NCBI GenBank assembly: GCA_937894355.1
Contig: CALCRD010000007.1
Coordinates: 1-31,690, forward strand
Origin: an uncultured Bacillus sp.
GTDB taxonomy: Bacteria > Bacillota > Bacilli > Bacillales > Cytobacillaceae
Length of the DNA: 31,690 nucleotides
Direction of reading: 5' to 3'
Shown: in pieces, positions 1-7,091 of the stretch
Layout: every line of letters starts with the position of its first letter
How positions within the stretch are numbered: position 1 is the first letter of the stretch
The notes under the pieces: generated by a model
Told to the model about the DNA's origin: nothing
What the model saw: only the letters and a program-made list of their open reading frames with translations
Database searches by the model: none
Made by a program: the position numbers and the translations under genes

Positions 1-38
1 TTCTATCGGTCGTTTTTCAGATTCTATCGGTCAAAGTG
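1..38. repeat. 21-bp tandem repeat, cut by window edge
   Basis: Two units beginning TTCTATCGGTC start at positions 1 and 22, a spacing of exactly 21 bp. The array probably continues to the left of the window. It lies just downstream of the EndoQ terminator. In period and core (TATCG) it resembles the six-unit array between zwf and gnd at 22581-22699. No function is known from sequence. Confidence 0.55.
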
Positions 39-64
39 GAATTTATCACTCCCTCCACTTTGTC

Positions 65-100
65 AAAAAAAACAAGCTGCCCATTTTGCTTGGACAGCTC
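65..100 (-). terminator. Rho-independent terminator of the nudF-EndoQ operon
   Basis: Read on the minus strand, an AGCTGTCC/GGGCAGCT stem (with one G-T pair) is followed by an uninterrupted run of eight T after TG. It lies 10 bp beyond the EndoQ stop codon. Confidence 0.8.
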
Positions 101-109
101 GTTATATTA

Positions 110-1273
110 TTAGTCAGCTATTTTGCCGTATTTTCCACCGCCACCTGCTAAAAGAATTAATTCTCCATTACGGGCTTTAATGATTAATTCAGCTATCTTT
201 TCTGGAATTACCTTTTTTAGTGCATCTGGTGGGACCTCATGAAGGATGGCCATTTCGGTGCCAAAATGATCAAGCAGCTTTCTCAATATCTTAGGACCAA
301 GGCCGGAAATGAATTCTAGAGGAACCTGATGCACGTATGGCGGACGGAATTCAGGAGAAGCATCGGCTGATTTCAATTCTAAAATACGGTCAGCAACGCC
401 CTTCACCCTCCTAGTATCCAGACAATGCGGACAATGTGCTTCATCAGATGAATACGAGTTTTGACAATTGGCACAAACCGTTTGGTGATACTTGCCTAGC
501 AGCGGATCCAAACCGTAGTTTGCAACAATCTTCCGATCATTTTGCCGCTTCAATGCTTTTTCAAGCTCTGCAAATGACGGCTCTTTCATGGCCATTACTT
601 GGTATTCCCTGGCAATTTTCGGAAGGGAATGGGCATCAGAATTGGTCACAAAGGTATACTTGTGCAATTCTCCTATCTGATCGGCCATAGAGGTGTCTGA
701 GCTCAGGCCTAGTTCAATTCCGTCAATTAGCTCTGGATCCAATATTTCGGTTAAAGACGCAATCACTCCTTTACCATAAAGACTTTTATAGGGAGTAAAT
801 ACATGGGCTGGGATAAATATTCCTGACAGCTCCTTGACCTTTTTTTGCAACTCTCTACCGCTAGCATAGATTCTTTGCGAGCTTAGGTTAATATTTTTCA
901 AATACCCTGAAAGCCAGTTTGAAAACTGCTTAATTGCGGAAAGCGAAGGGAAATAGCAAAGAAGATGGATTGGACCTTGACAGTTTTCATCGTACACCTC
1001 GAGCTCTGACCCCGGGATAACTGTTAAGCCCCCATAATTGAGTCCTCCATCAGGATGCTCTGTAAGTTCGCCTTTTTCCATTAAGCTTTCCATTTCCATG
1101 ATCACTTCAGGTGAATGGCAGTCAATAATGCCGATCATGTTCAAGCCCTTTTCATTTTTTGCATGTTCAATAATATTCGAAAAAGTTAATGACTTCGCCC
1201 CAGTAATTTTCACAGCTTTGCCAGTAAAAGTTCTGCCGATATGAATATGCAAGTCAACATAGTAGTTGTTCAT
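110..1273 (-). CDS. yqxK: Endonuclease Q (EndoQ), PHP-domain DNA repair nuclease
   Basis: A 387-residue protein of the YqxK/EndoQ family. The family nicks DNA 5' of deaminated bases (uracil, hypoxanthine, xanthine) and abasic sites. Visible features are an N-terminal PHP metallophosphoesterase domain with metal ligands H9 and H11 (DLHIH), H53 (DCHS), H157 (PAHVF) and D213/H215 (NSDAH). A four-cysteine zinc finger follows (C267, C270, C281, C284), then a helix-hairpin-helix-like segment near 320-340 (FISGLGPKIL), as expected for DNA binding. Its ATG shares one base with the nudF stop codon (TAATG), so the two are probably translationally coupled, and a terminator follows. Family assignment is strong; repair function is by analogy with characterised EndoQ. 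Confidence 0.9.
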   Translation of the reverse strand: MNNYYVDLHIHIGRTFTGKAVKITGAKSLTFSNIIEHAKNEKGLNMIGIIDCHSPEVIMEMESLMEKGELTEHPDGGLNYGGLTVIPGSELEVYDENCQGPIHLLCYFPSLSAIKQFSNWLSGYLKNINLSSQRIYASGRELQKKVKELSGIFIPAHVFTPYKSLYGKGVIASLTEILDPELIDGIELGLSSDTSMADQIGELHKYTFVTNSDAHSLPKIAREYQVMAMKEPSFAELEKALKRQNDRKIVANYGLDPLLGKYHQTVCANCQNSYSSDEAHCPHCLDTRRVKGVADRILELKSADASPEFRPPYVHQVPLEFISGLGPKILRKLLDHFGTEMAILHEVPPDALKKVIPEKIAELIIKARNGELILLAGGGGKYGKIAD

Positions 1274-1824
1274 TAGCGGTTTAACGCCTCTTTCAGTTGT
1301 AAGTATTGTACGGCAAAGATGGTTTTGGCATCATAGATTTTTTGCTCGGCCACATATTCAAGCGCCTCATCTAATGTCAATTCGATTAAATTGATAAATT
1401 CATCCTCGTCTTGTGCAGCTGGATTCTCTTTTTTAGTAAGACCGCGAGCTTCATATACGTGAACTATTTCATCGGCAAACCCTGGCGATGTATAAAAAGA
1501 AGTTACTAATTCTAGCGTTTCACACTCATATCCGGTTTCTTCTTCTAATTCCCTCAGGGCTGATGCCCGTGGTTGTTCGCCCTTTTCTAGTTTTCCGGCA
1601 GGAATCTCTACTATATTTCTTTCTAGCGCTTTACGAAATTGCTCAACCATCACGATTTTGTTTTCGGTGGTTACCGGGATAATCGCAACCGCTCCAGGAT
1701 GCTTGATTAATTCACGTTTAGCGGTTTTTCCATTAGGCAATTCTACGTCATCAACCTGCAAGCTGATTATTTTTCCAGTAAAGATTTGTTCTGTTTTAAT
1801 CGTTTTTTCTTCAAGGAGACTCAT
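1273..1824 (-). CDS. nudF: ADP-ribose pyrophosphatase NudF (Nudix hydrolase)
   Basis: A 183-residue Nudix hydrolase that splits ADP-ribose into AMP and ribose 5-phosphate. A perfect Nudix box lies at residues 77-99: G77, E83, then RELEEETG, matching Gx5Ex7REUxEExGU. The frame stays open upstream to about 2223. The start chosen is the ATG at 1824 (MSLLEEK), with GGAGTG about nine bases upstream, because it gives the normal family length (about 185 residues). A longer protein would run through mciZ. It is first gene of an operon with EndoQ and divergent from mciZ, with 77 bp between starts. Pairing of a nucleotide-sanitising enzyme with a deaminated-base nuclease fits a housekeeping repair role. 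Confidence 0.92.
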   Translation of the reverse strand: MSLLEEKTIKTEQIFTGKIISLQVDDVELPNGKTAKRELIKHPGAVAIIPVTTENKIVMVEQFRKALERNIVEIPAGKLEKGEQPRASALRELEEETGYECETLELVTSFYTSPGFADEIVHVYEARGLTKKENPAAQDEDEFINLIELTLDEALEYVAEQKIYDAKTIFAVQYLQLKEALNR

Positions 1825-1841
1825 TTTTTTCGTCACTCCAG

Positions 1842-1870
1842 TTCTATTCCATATAGTAGACCCATACATT
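1842..1870 (+). promoter_or_regulatory. Candidate sigma-E promoter of mciZ
   Basis: The -10 element CATACATT (1863-1870) matches the sigma-E consensus CATACAHT at every position. A 7-base -35-like element TTCTATT (1842-1848) lies 14 bp upstream and matches KMATATT at five positions. mciZ of B. subtilis is known to be sigma-E dependent. A second CATAC motif at 1875 lies too close to the gene to be the better choice. Confidence 0.55.
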
Positions 1871-1901
1871 TTACCATACTTTATTTTAGGGGGAATAACG
1901 A

Positions 1902-2030
1902 ATGAAAATCTATGTTCATGATAAAGGATTCGTCCTAGTAGGCAAGGCATGGGAAATAAGAGAGAAGCTAGCGGAATATCGCCGACAATATGAATTGCTA
2001 CAAGATTGGGTGGAAGATGTGGCCAGATAA
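1902..2030 (+). CDS. mciZ: MciZ, sporulation inhibitor of FtsZ ring assembly
   Basis: A 42-codon gene with an AGGGGG ribosome binding site (1888-1893). The peptide contains VLVGKAWEIREKLAEY, which I recognise from the 40-residue B. subtilis MciZ (VLVGKAWEIRAKLKEY). The location also matches, between nudF and yqkF. MciZ is made in the mother cell during sporulation, binds the C-terminal polymerisation face of FtsZ and caps protofilaments, which blocks further Z rings. The N-terminus (MKIYVHDKG) and C-terminus (DWVEDVAR) differ moderately from B. subtilis. It is easily missed by annotation because of its size. Its presence is a strong sign that the organism sporulates. Confidence 0.92.
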   Translation: MKIYVHDKGFVLVGKAWEIREKLAEYRRQYELLQDWVEDVAR

Positions 2031-2208
2031 ATATTCGGATATTTTTGTAGAACGGTTTGATTGATAGATGAAATTTAGTGATAGATTCCCTTGTTTTTAT
2101 GATTACCTTTAGTTGACAAGAAAAATCTACAATCGGCAAATTTGTATCTAGCTTCTTCCATTCGATAAAATAAATAGAGTAGTTATCAGAAAGAATGGAG
2201 TGAAGCAA

Positions 2209-3138
2209 ATGGAGAAACGGCAATTAGGCTCTTCTGAGTTGATTGTAAGTAGACTAGGCTTAGGTTGTATGTCGCTTGGAACTGATGAAAAAGCAGCACG
2301 TCAGATTATTGAAGCAGCTTTGGCTGAAGGGATAAATTATTTTGACACCGCTAATATATATGATTTTGGTACTAACGAGAGAATTGTTGGACAAGCTCTG
2401 AAGAATGTCCGTGAACAAGTGGTCATCGCCACAAAAGTCGGAAATCGCTGGCAGGAGTCACAACCAGGCTTTAGTTGGGATGCTTCTAAAGCCTATATAA
2501 AAGAAGAAGTAAAGCAAAGCATAAAGCGGCTAGGGACCGATTATATCGATTTGTATCAGCTACATGGCGGTACGATTGATGACCGGATTAAGGAAACGAT
2601 TGAAGCTTTTGAAGAATTGAAAGCGGAAGGCTACATTAACTATTATGGAATCTCTTCGATTCGCCCTAATGTGATTCGAGAGTATATTGATAAATCCAAC
2701 ATTGTGTCCAACATGATGCAATATAGTATGTTAGATCGTCGCCCTGAAGAGGAAGCCTTAGCACTTTTACTGGAGCGAAAAATTAGTGTAGTAGCCCGCG
2801 GTCCTCTGGCAAGTGGATTGCTTAGTCAGCAATTGCTTGGAAAAGCTTCTGCATCCGTTTTGGCAAAGGGCTATTTAAACTATTCCTACGAGGAATTGAC
2901 GGAACTTTTACCGTTGCTAAAAGAAAAGCTAGCCGATTCGCTGGGTCGTTCGTTTACGGAAGTTGCTATGCAGTTTTGTTTAACAAATCCTGCCATTGCT
3001 GCGGTTGTAGCTGGAGCTAGTTCAATTGAGCAACTCCGCGAAAATGTGGCGGCAGTTCGGAGCAATCCACTAACTAAAGACGAGATTGACCTCATTAAGC
3101 AATTAACAAAAGCGAATCATTATGAGTTGCATCGGTAG
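2209..3138 (+). CDS. yqkF: NADPH-dependent aldo/keto reductase YqkF
   Basis: A 309-residue TIM-barrel oxidoreductase of the aldo/keto reductase superfamily. It probably reduces aldehydes or ketones with NAD(P)H in the cytosol; the natural substrate is unknown. The catalytic tetrad is visible as D46 and Y51 (YFDTANIYD), K76 (ATKVG) and H119 (YQLHGG). The C-terminal cofactor-binding segment VVAGASSIEQLREN is present. The frame opens with a GTG at 2200, but the ATG at 2209 is preferred because GGAG at 2197-2200 then lies eight bases upstream. The gene order (mciZ, yqkF, yqkE) is the same as in B. subtilis. It is monocistronic and converges on yqkE. Confidence 0.88.
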   Translation: MEKRQLGSSELIVSRLGLGCMSLGTDEKAARQIIEAALAEGINYFDTANIYDFGTNERIVGQALKNVREQVVIATKVGNRWQESQPGFSWDASKAYIKEEVKQSIKRLGTDYIDLYQLHGGTIDDRIKETIEAFEELKAEGYINYYGISSIRPNVIREYIDKSNIVSNMMQYSMLDRRPEEEALALLLERKISVVARGPLASGLLSQQLLGKASASVLAKGYLNYSYEELTELLPLLKEKLADSLGRSFTEVAMQFCLTNPAIAAVVAGASSIEQLRENVAAVRSNPLTKDEIDLIKQLTKANHYELHR

Positions 3139-3182
3139 GGAATCAACTTTAGTTGTTAACCCCTTGTAAACTTTTACATCGC

Positions 3183-3231
3183 AAAAAAAGATAACCTGTT
3201 CTGCCGGAATTAGCGCAGTGAAGGGTTATCT
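3183..3231 (-). terminator. Terminator between yqkF and yqkE
   Basis: AGATAACC (3189-3196) pairs with GGTTATCT (3224-3231). On the minus strand the stem is followed by TTTTTTT, so it mainly serves yqkE. On the plus strand the tail is a weaker T-rich run and could also stop yqkF transcripts. Confidence 0.7.
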
Positions 3232-3282
3232 CTTTCAATGTTCCTTGTCTATTTGTTTAGTCCTATTATGACCTAATACTAT

Positions 3283-3540
3283 TTATTTGAACTTTTTCCA
3301 GTCCATCGAAGTTTCATTAAGTAGCTCTTCAAAAGATTTGTTTTTCTCCTTTAACCTTCTTTCTTCTTTTTTACGCTGTTCCTCGGCTTCCTTTTTGCGC
3401 TCTTCTTCGGCTTTTAATTCCATTTGTTTATTTTTCAGTCTATTCACTAAATCGCTATTAAGCATGTCACCCAACGTAACTGCGGCTTCATCTTTTTTCG
3501 GTTTCTGATTTTGTTTTGATTTTGAATGTTGTTTTTTCAT
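3283..3540 (-). CDS. yqkE: YqkE, small charged coiled-coil protein (DUF3886)
   Basis: An 85-residue, highly charged protein of unknown function. It has a basic N-terminus (MKKQHSKSKQNQKPKKDE), a central part TLGDMLNSDLVNRLKNKQ, a long Lys/Glu/Arg-rich helix likely to form a coiled coil, and a C-terminal ELLNETSMDWKKFK. This matches the DUF3886/YqkE family, and the genomic place agrees. The frame continues seven codons upstream, but the ATG at 3540 has a strong GGAGGT eight bases away and is preferred. No enzymatic motif is visible. Confidence 0.82.
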   Translation of the reverse strand: MKKQHSKSKQNQKPKKDEAAVTLGDMLNSDLVNRLKNKQMELKAEEERKKEAEEQRKKEERRLKEKNKSFEELLNETSMDWKKFK

Positions 3541-3653
3541 CGCAAAGGACCTCCACTGCAAATTTCCTTTATATTATATCATCTGTCTAACATTTGAGCA
3601 TGAATAAGGTTGCTGTCTTTTAACCATCTTATTAAGGAAAGGGGTTGCTAACT

Positions 3654-3785
3654 ATGAGTCAAAAGCGCGAAAAGGGGTTTAGTCAAAAAGGTAAACCCTC
3701 AAGCGATACTACTAAACCGATGATGGCCGCTGAAGATATGGAGAAGGCCATCCATCCAACTAAACGGCAAAATGCAAAGCAATAA
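3654..3785 (+). CDS. Small basic hypothetical protein, 43 residues
   Basis: A short frame from ATG 3654 to TAA 3785 encodes a polar, Lys-rich peptide that starts MSQKREKGFSQKGKPSSD and ends HPTKRQNAKQ. The ribosome binding site AAGGAAAGGGG ends about nine bases upstream, and the gene is followed after 62 bp by a good terminator; both argue that it is real. No cysteine, membrane segment or known motif is visible. I do not recognise a family. Composition resembles small disordered proteins of Bacillaceae, some of which are spore-associated, but that is only a guess. Confidence 0.6.
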   Translation: MSQKREKGFSQKGKPSSDTTKPMMAAEDMEKAIHPTKRQNAKQ

Positions 3786-3847
3786 GAGGCGCTTGCTTTA
3801 ATGATGGCTAGCATGGTGTTTGAACAAATGTGACTTTTTTTTAAGGG

Positions 3848-3883
3848 GCGGTGACTTCATATTACGGAGCACCGCTTTTTTTT
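3848..3883 (+). terminator. Terminator after the small gene at 3654
   Basis: GCGGTG (3848-3853) and CACCGC (3870-3875) form a stem that is followed by eight T. It separates the small gene from yqkD. Confidence 0.75.
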
Positions 3884-3946
3884 GTTCCTCACCGCATATA
3901 AATGGTAAAATACAGTAAATACTATTTTGGGTTAGGAGGTGCTTGT

Positions 3947-4879
3947 TTGAAAAAGTTTTTAAAGTTTTTTCGATACTTTGCATCCCTTTTATTTGTTACA
4001 GCTTCCATTGGAGTTTATTTTTCCAATCGACTCATGTATAAAAAAAAGAAAGAGGACCAGTTCATTCTTCACCGAGAAACAACGTCAGGAAGGTATAATC
4101 CAGTCAAGTTTGAAAGCTTACCTAAACGAGAGGTTTTTGTTACCTCCCCGCTTGGCTACCCATTAAAGACCATTTTGGTGGAGCCACATCACACCAATCG
4201 CTATATTATTATTTGTCATGGCGTATCCGAAAATAAGACGAATTCCGTTAAATACATGAACATGTTTCTTGAACGAGGCTTTAATGCTGTCATTTATGAT
4301 CATCGTCGCCACGGCCAATCTGGCGGTAAAACGACTAGTTTTGGCCATTATGAAAAATTAGATTTAAAAGCTGTCATTGATTGGCTCAAAAACGAAAAAG
4401 GTTCTGACCTGCTTTTGGGGATTCACGGCGAATCGATGGGAGCTGCCACTATGCTGCTTTATGCTGGTATGCTTGAAGATGGGGCAGAATTTTATATAGC
4501 CGATTGTCCTTATTCCGATTTCCAGGAATTGCTTATCGAGCAAATAAAAGATGATATGAAGCTTCCTCCTCGTATCGTACTTTCAATTGGTAATTTATTT
4601 TTGCGGATTCGTGACAAATATACGGTGTCGGAGGTTTCACCTATTTCCGTTATTGAAAACATTAAAAGCCCTGTTCTATTTATCCACAGCCAGAAGGATG
4701 ACTATATTTTACCTTCGATGACTGAAGCCCTATATGAACGAAAAAAGGGTCCAAAGAAGTTATTTTTGGCAGTAAATGGTGGTCATGCGCAATCCTTTAA
4801 TGAAAACCGCGAAGAATACGAGAAGACAGTTGATGAATTTTTGGCTGAGTTTGTGTTTCATGACAGGATAAGGCATTGA
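3947..4879 (+). CDS. yqkD: YqkD, membrane-anchored alpha/beta hydrolase
   Basis: A 310-residue serine hydrolase. An N-terminal hydrophobic segment (about residues 5-25) acts as a signal anchor, so the catalytic domain probably faces the outside. The nucleophile elbow is GESMG with Ser163. The oxyanion-side motif IICHG is at about 88-92. Candidate acid and base residues are in HSQKDDY and GGHAQSF near the C-terminus. The substrate is unknown. The start is a TTG at 3947: AGGAGGT (3934-3940) sits six bases upstream. The in-frame GTG/ATG further upstream has no ribosome binding site and would place polar residues before the anchor. B. subtilis YqkD has about the same length (305). Confidence 0.85.
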   Translation: MKKFLKFFRYFASLLFVTASIGVYFSNRLMYKKKKEDQFILHRETTSGRYNPVKFESLPKREVFVTSPLGYPLKTILVEPHHTNRYIIICHGVSENKTNSVKYMNMFLERGFNAVIYDHRRHGQSGGKTTSFGHYEKLDLKAVIDWLKNEKGSDLLLGIHGESMGAATMLLYAGMLEDGAEFYIADCPYSDFQELLIEQIKDDMKLPPRIVLSIGNLFLRIRDKYTVSEVSPISVIENIKSPVLFIHSQKDDYILPSMTEALYERKKGPKKLFLAVNGGHAQSFNENREEYEKTVDEFLAEFVFHDRIRH

Positions 4880-4934
4880 TAACTTGCCAGGGAAATGCTT
4901 TGCACAATCCGACTTTTTTCTTTTTCAAAATCTC

Positions 4935-4970
4935 AAAAAAGGGCGTCCCCCATCTTTTCGGGAGTCGCCC
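4935..4970 (-). terminator. Terminator of the uvrX-yqjX operon
   Basis: GGGCG-TCCC pairs with GGGA-GT-CGCCC, leaving a two-base bulge. On the minus strand the stem is followed by TTTTTT. It is convergent with yqkD and may work in both directions, although the plus-strand tail is poorer. Confidence 0.75.
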
Positions 4971-5013
4971 TTCATTTATCAGCCATCCATCAAAATTCCT
5001 ATTAAGCAACCCT

Positions 5014-5346
5014 TTAATCTGCCAATCGAACATCAAAAATATCCGACAAGTGAATCTGGTGGACTTCATCAAAACGATCCCTGATTTGCAATTTCTGCCC
5101 AAGCACATCCCAACGATGAATCTTCCCAATCACCAGTTCATATTGCTTCCCATGATAGTGGGTTACAGTTACCATTTGATCATACTCCATGGCACTAGAA
5201 ATTGTTTCATTCATCACATCTAGCTGCTGCTCATCCAATTGCTTTTTGTATTCGTACGTATCCTCCTTAACCCAATCCCGTAGCATTTTCACATGCTCAG
5301 GAAGCATCATTGATGTCCACTTAATTCTACCGCGATCACGAATCAT
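5014..5346 (-). CDS. yqjX: YolD-like protein, partner of UvrX
   Basis: A 110-residue protein of the YolD-like family. It starts MIRDRGRIKWTSMMLPEH, the conserved N-terminal RG.IKW.s.mLPEH signature. The family is almost always encoded directly after a UvrX/UmuC-like Y-family polymerase and is thought to be its accessory subunit, comparable to UmuD' in position but unrelated in sequence. The start codon is 22 bp from the uvrX stop, with GGGGGTG as ribosome binding site, so both are cotranscribed under the LexA-type control upstream of uvrX. The molecular function is not established. Confidence 0.88.
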   Translation of the reverse strand: MIRDRGRIKWTSMMLPEHVKMLRDWVKEDTYEYKKQLDEQQLDVMNETISSAMEYDQMVTVTHYHGKQYELVIGKIHRWDVLGQKLQIRDRFDEVHQIHLSDIFDVRLAD

Positions 5347-5368
5347 CCCAGTTCACCCCCTATAAAAA

Positions 5369-6628
5369 CTACCTCTTATGACCGCCAACAAGCTTGGCTC
5401 GATGCCTCGTTGTTCCAGCTTCCGTATACGAAACAGCGCGCAATAAAGCGCCTGAGCCAAAACGATTGCGAATGCTATCGACAACATAACCCAGTTCACG
5501 TTTTTTCCACCTATTCATTTCAAATAAACTCAATTGCATCTCCTGATCGTCGACAATATTACCTAACGAAATAGCAATTTGCCTCACTGTTTTCCCAGTG
5601 TAGTTTTCACGAAAAAGCTCTAAGCATACACGATAAAGATCCATGGTAATGTTGGTCGGATTAGCAATCGTTCGTGACCGATGAAAACCACCACCGAACT
5701 CATCCTTGCTATAGACGAGGCTAAAGCTAATCGTCCTGCCTGCTTTCCTGCGGTTACGGGCTCTTCGGGCCACTTCTTCACACATTTCGAGAATGACGCT
5801 TTTAATTTCATGCTCCTCCTTATAATCGCGAAGCAAAATTTGGCTTTTTCCAAAGCTAACTTGCCCTTCAATAATTGGAGCTCCTATTTCGGAAAAATCG
5901 ACTCCCCAGGCATGGTAATAAAGCTGATTACCCATAATCCCAAATTTCTTCTCCAGCTTCTTCAGGTCATAACGGGCAAGCTGACCGACAGAAAAAATCC
6001 CCATACTATTCAAGGTCTTTTCTAATTGCCTACCAATTCCCCACATTTCCCGTAACGGCGAAACGTTCCACAGCTTAGTCTGAACATCATCATACGTCCA
6101 TTCAGCAATTCCAAATTTTTTCGCCTCCAAATCGAGGCACAGCTTAGACATCAGCATATTCGGCCCAATCCCCACAGTACAAGTCAGTTGAAATTCCCTT
6201 TCAATATCGTCCTTTATTTTCCTAGCAATCGTAAAAACATCCCCCCACAGATTAGCGGCGCCGTCGACCTTCAAAAAACTCTCATCAACGCTATAAACAT
6301 GGATGGCTTCTTTGGGAACATAGCGATGGAACACGCGGGTAATCTCCGTAGAAATGCGTAAATACGTGGCCATCTTTGGTTCTACAATTTCTATTTTGGG
6401 ATCATTCGGGATTTCAAACATCCTAGACCCTGTTTTAATGCCATATTCTTTTTTTAAACGGGGAGAGGCAGCAAGCACAACACTGCCTTGTCGGTCCTTG
6501 TTTCCTACCACCGCTAAATAGCACTCAAGGGGATCTAGGCCGAGCATGACCGCCGAGCAGCTCGCGTAAAAACTTTTCATGTCGACACATAATACATGCT
6601 GTTTTGGCATCTCGCTGTAATCCACCAT
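5369..6628 (-). CDS. uvrX: UvrX/YqjW, Y-family translesion DNA polymerase
   Basis: A 419-residue Y-family polymerase. Catalytic carboxylates are visible in VDMKSFYAS and SVDESFLKV. The helix-hairpin-helix part (GIGRQLEKTLNSMGIFSVGQLARYDLKKL) and little-finger domain follow. Near the C-terminus QLSLF matches the beta-clamp binding motif. This polymerase class copies damaged DNA during the SOS response. The start at 6628 has GGAGGGG about six bases upstream. The upstream region carries LexA-box-like sequences and the downstream gene is the usual YolD partner. Compared with PolY1 at 24402-25688 it belongs to the separate UvrX/YqjW branch. Confidence 0.93.
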   Translation of the reverse strand: MVDYSEMPKQHVLCVDMKSFYASCSAVMLGLDPLECYLAVVGNKDRQGSVVLAASPRLKKEYGIKTGSRMFEIPNDPKIEIVEPKMATYLRISTEITRVFHRYVPKEAIHVYSVDESFLKVDGAANLWGDVFTIARKIKDDIEREFQLTCTVGIGPNMLMSKLCLDLEAKKFGIAEWTYDDVQTKLWNVSPLREMWGIGRQLEKTLNSMGIFSVGQLARYDLKKLEKKFGIMGNQLYYHAWGVDFSEIGAPIIEGQVSFGKSQILLRDYKEEHEIKSVILEMCEEVARRARNRRKAGRTISFSLVYSKDEFGGGFHRSRTIANPTNITMDLYRVCLELFRENYTGKTVRQIAISLGNIVDDQEMQLSLFEMNRWKKRELGYVVDSIRNRFGSGALLRAVSYTEAGTTRHRAKLVGGHKR

Positions 6629-6647
6629 AGTGGCCCCTCCAAATCTA

Positions 6648-6661
6648 CGAACATTAGTTCT
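6648..6661 (-). promoter_or_regulatory. Second, weaker LexA-box-like site
   Basis: CGAAC-ATTA-GTTCT has both half sites of the Gram-positive LexA box (CGAAC-N4-GTTCG), with one mismatch in the right half and a non-ideal centre. It lies 20-33 bp upstream of the uvrX start codon. Confidence 0.5.
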
Positions 6662-6676
6662 TTTATTATACTCCTA

Positions 6677-6705
6677 ATATTAAGCGAATATGCGTTCGTT
6701 TTCAA
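6677..6705 (-). promoter_or_regulatory. uvrX promoter with embedded LexA box
   Basis: On the minus strand, TTGAAA (6700-6705) and TAATAT (6677-6682) are separated by exactly 17 bp. The sequence CGAATATGCGTTCG (6685-6698, plus-strand reading) occupies this spacer. It matches CGAACRNRYGTTCG at 13 of 14 positions. A repressor bound there would block RNA polymerase, which is the classic SOS arrangement. Confidence 0.8.
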
Positions 6706-6767
6706 TGGAAATTTTATGGAGGATTTACAGTAGCGGAGCAAATAGCTCGAAATTTTTAATGAGTTGA

Positions 6768-6812
6768 AAAAAAACGACGATAGATTCTAATTAGAATTTA
6801 TCGTCGTTTTTT
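6768..6812 (-). terminator. Long bidirectional terminator hairpin
   Basis: A nearly perfect inverted repeat, AACGACGATA...TATCGTCGTT with an inner ATTCTAATTAGAAT, is flanked by an A run and a T run. It can terminate on both strands. It is probably the original terminator of the aspartase gene, now separated from it by the transposase-like remnant. Confidence 0.8.
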
Positions 6813-6843
6813 GATTATATTTTGTGAATGTAGACTAACTAAC

Positions 6844-7083
6844 TCGGTGGTCTTATTTCTACATCTAGCAATGAATTCATCATACACGAGGTAACGGTTC
6901 CCTATTTATATACTTCGGATTTCTTCTTCTGTTAACCCAGTAATTTCAGCAGTTAGCTCCTGAGAATTTTGCTCCTTCAGCTCACGCCGGTATTTTTTCC
7001 ATTGTACCATGAATGCACTTAAATCAATCAAATGGATTTCGATTCGGTCCGACCATAAAAATCCTTCTTCATCCTCTCTTAAT
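6844..7083 (-). pseudogene. Remnant of Rpn/PD-(D/E)XK transposase-like gene (copy 1)
   Basis: About 240 bp that match, with scattered differences, both ends of the C-terminal part of the copy at 11673-12880. The minus strand still reads MVQWKKYRRELKEQNSQEL fused directly to TAEITGLTEEEIRSI and a stop codon. Relative to copy 2 everything between QNSQEL and ITGLTEE has been lost by an internal deletion at a short CAGC homology. The remnant ends about nine bases from the aspartase stop codon. Rpn-family genes (PF12784-like, recombination-promoting nuclease/putative transposase) occur in multiple copies in Bacillaceae. This copy cannot encode a functional protein. Confidence 0.8.
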
Positions 7084-7091
7084 TTTCAAAT

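Noticed and set aside
436..690. Open frames antisense to EndoQ and similar shadows of other large genes (for example 5681-6025, 27505-27771)
   Set aside because: They lie wholly inside well-identified genes on the other strand and have no start signals.
1825..2223. N-terminal extension of nudF to about 2223
   Set aside because: It would run antisense through mciZ, lacks a ribosome binding site and has no similarity to the Nudix family; the ATG at 1824 gives the usual length.
4876..5223. Plus-strand open frame of 115 codons
   Set aside because: It is antisense to the YolD-like gene and its terminator, which have far better support.
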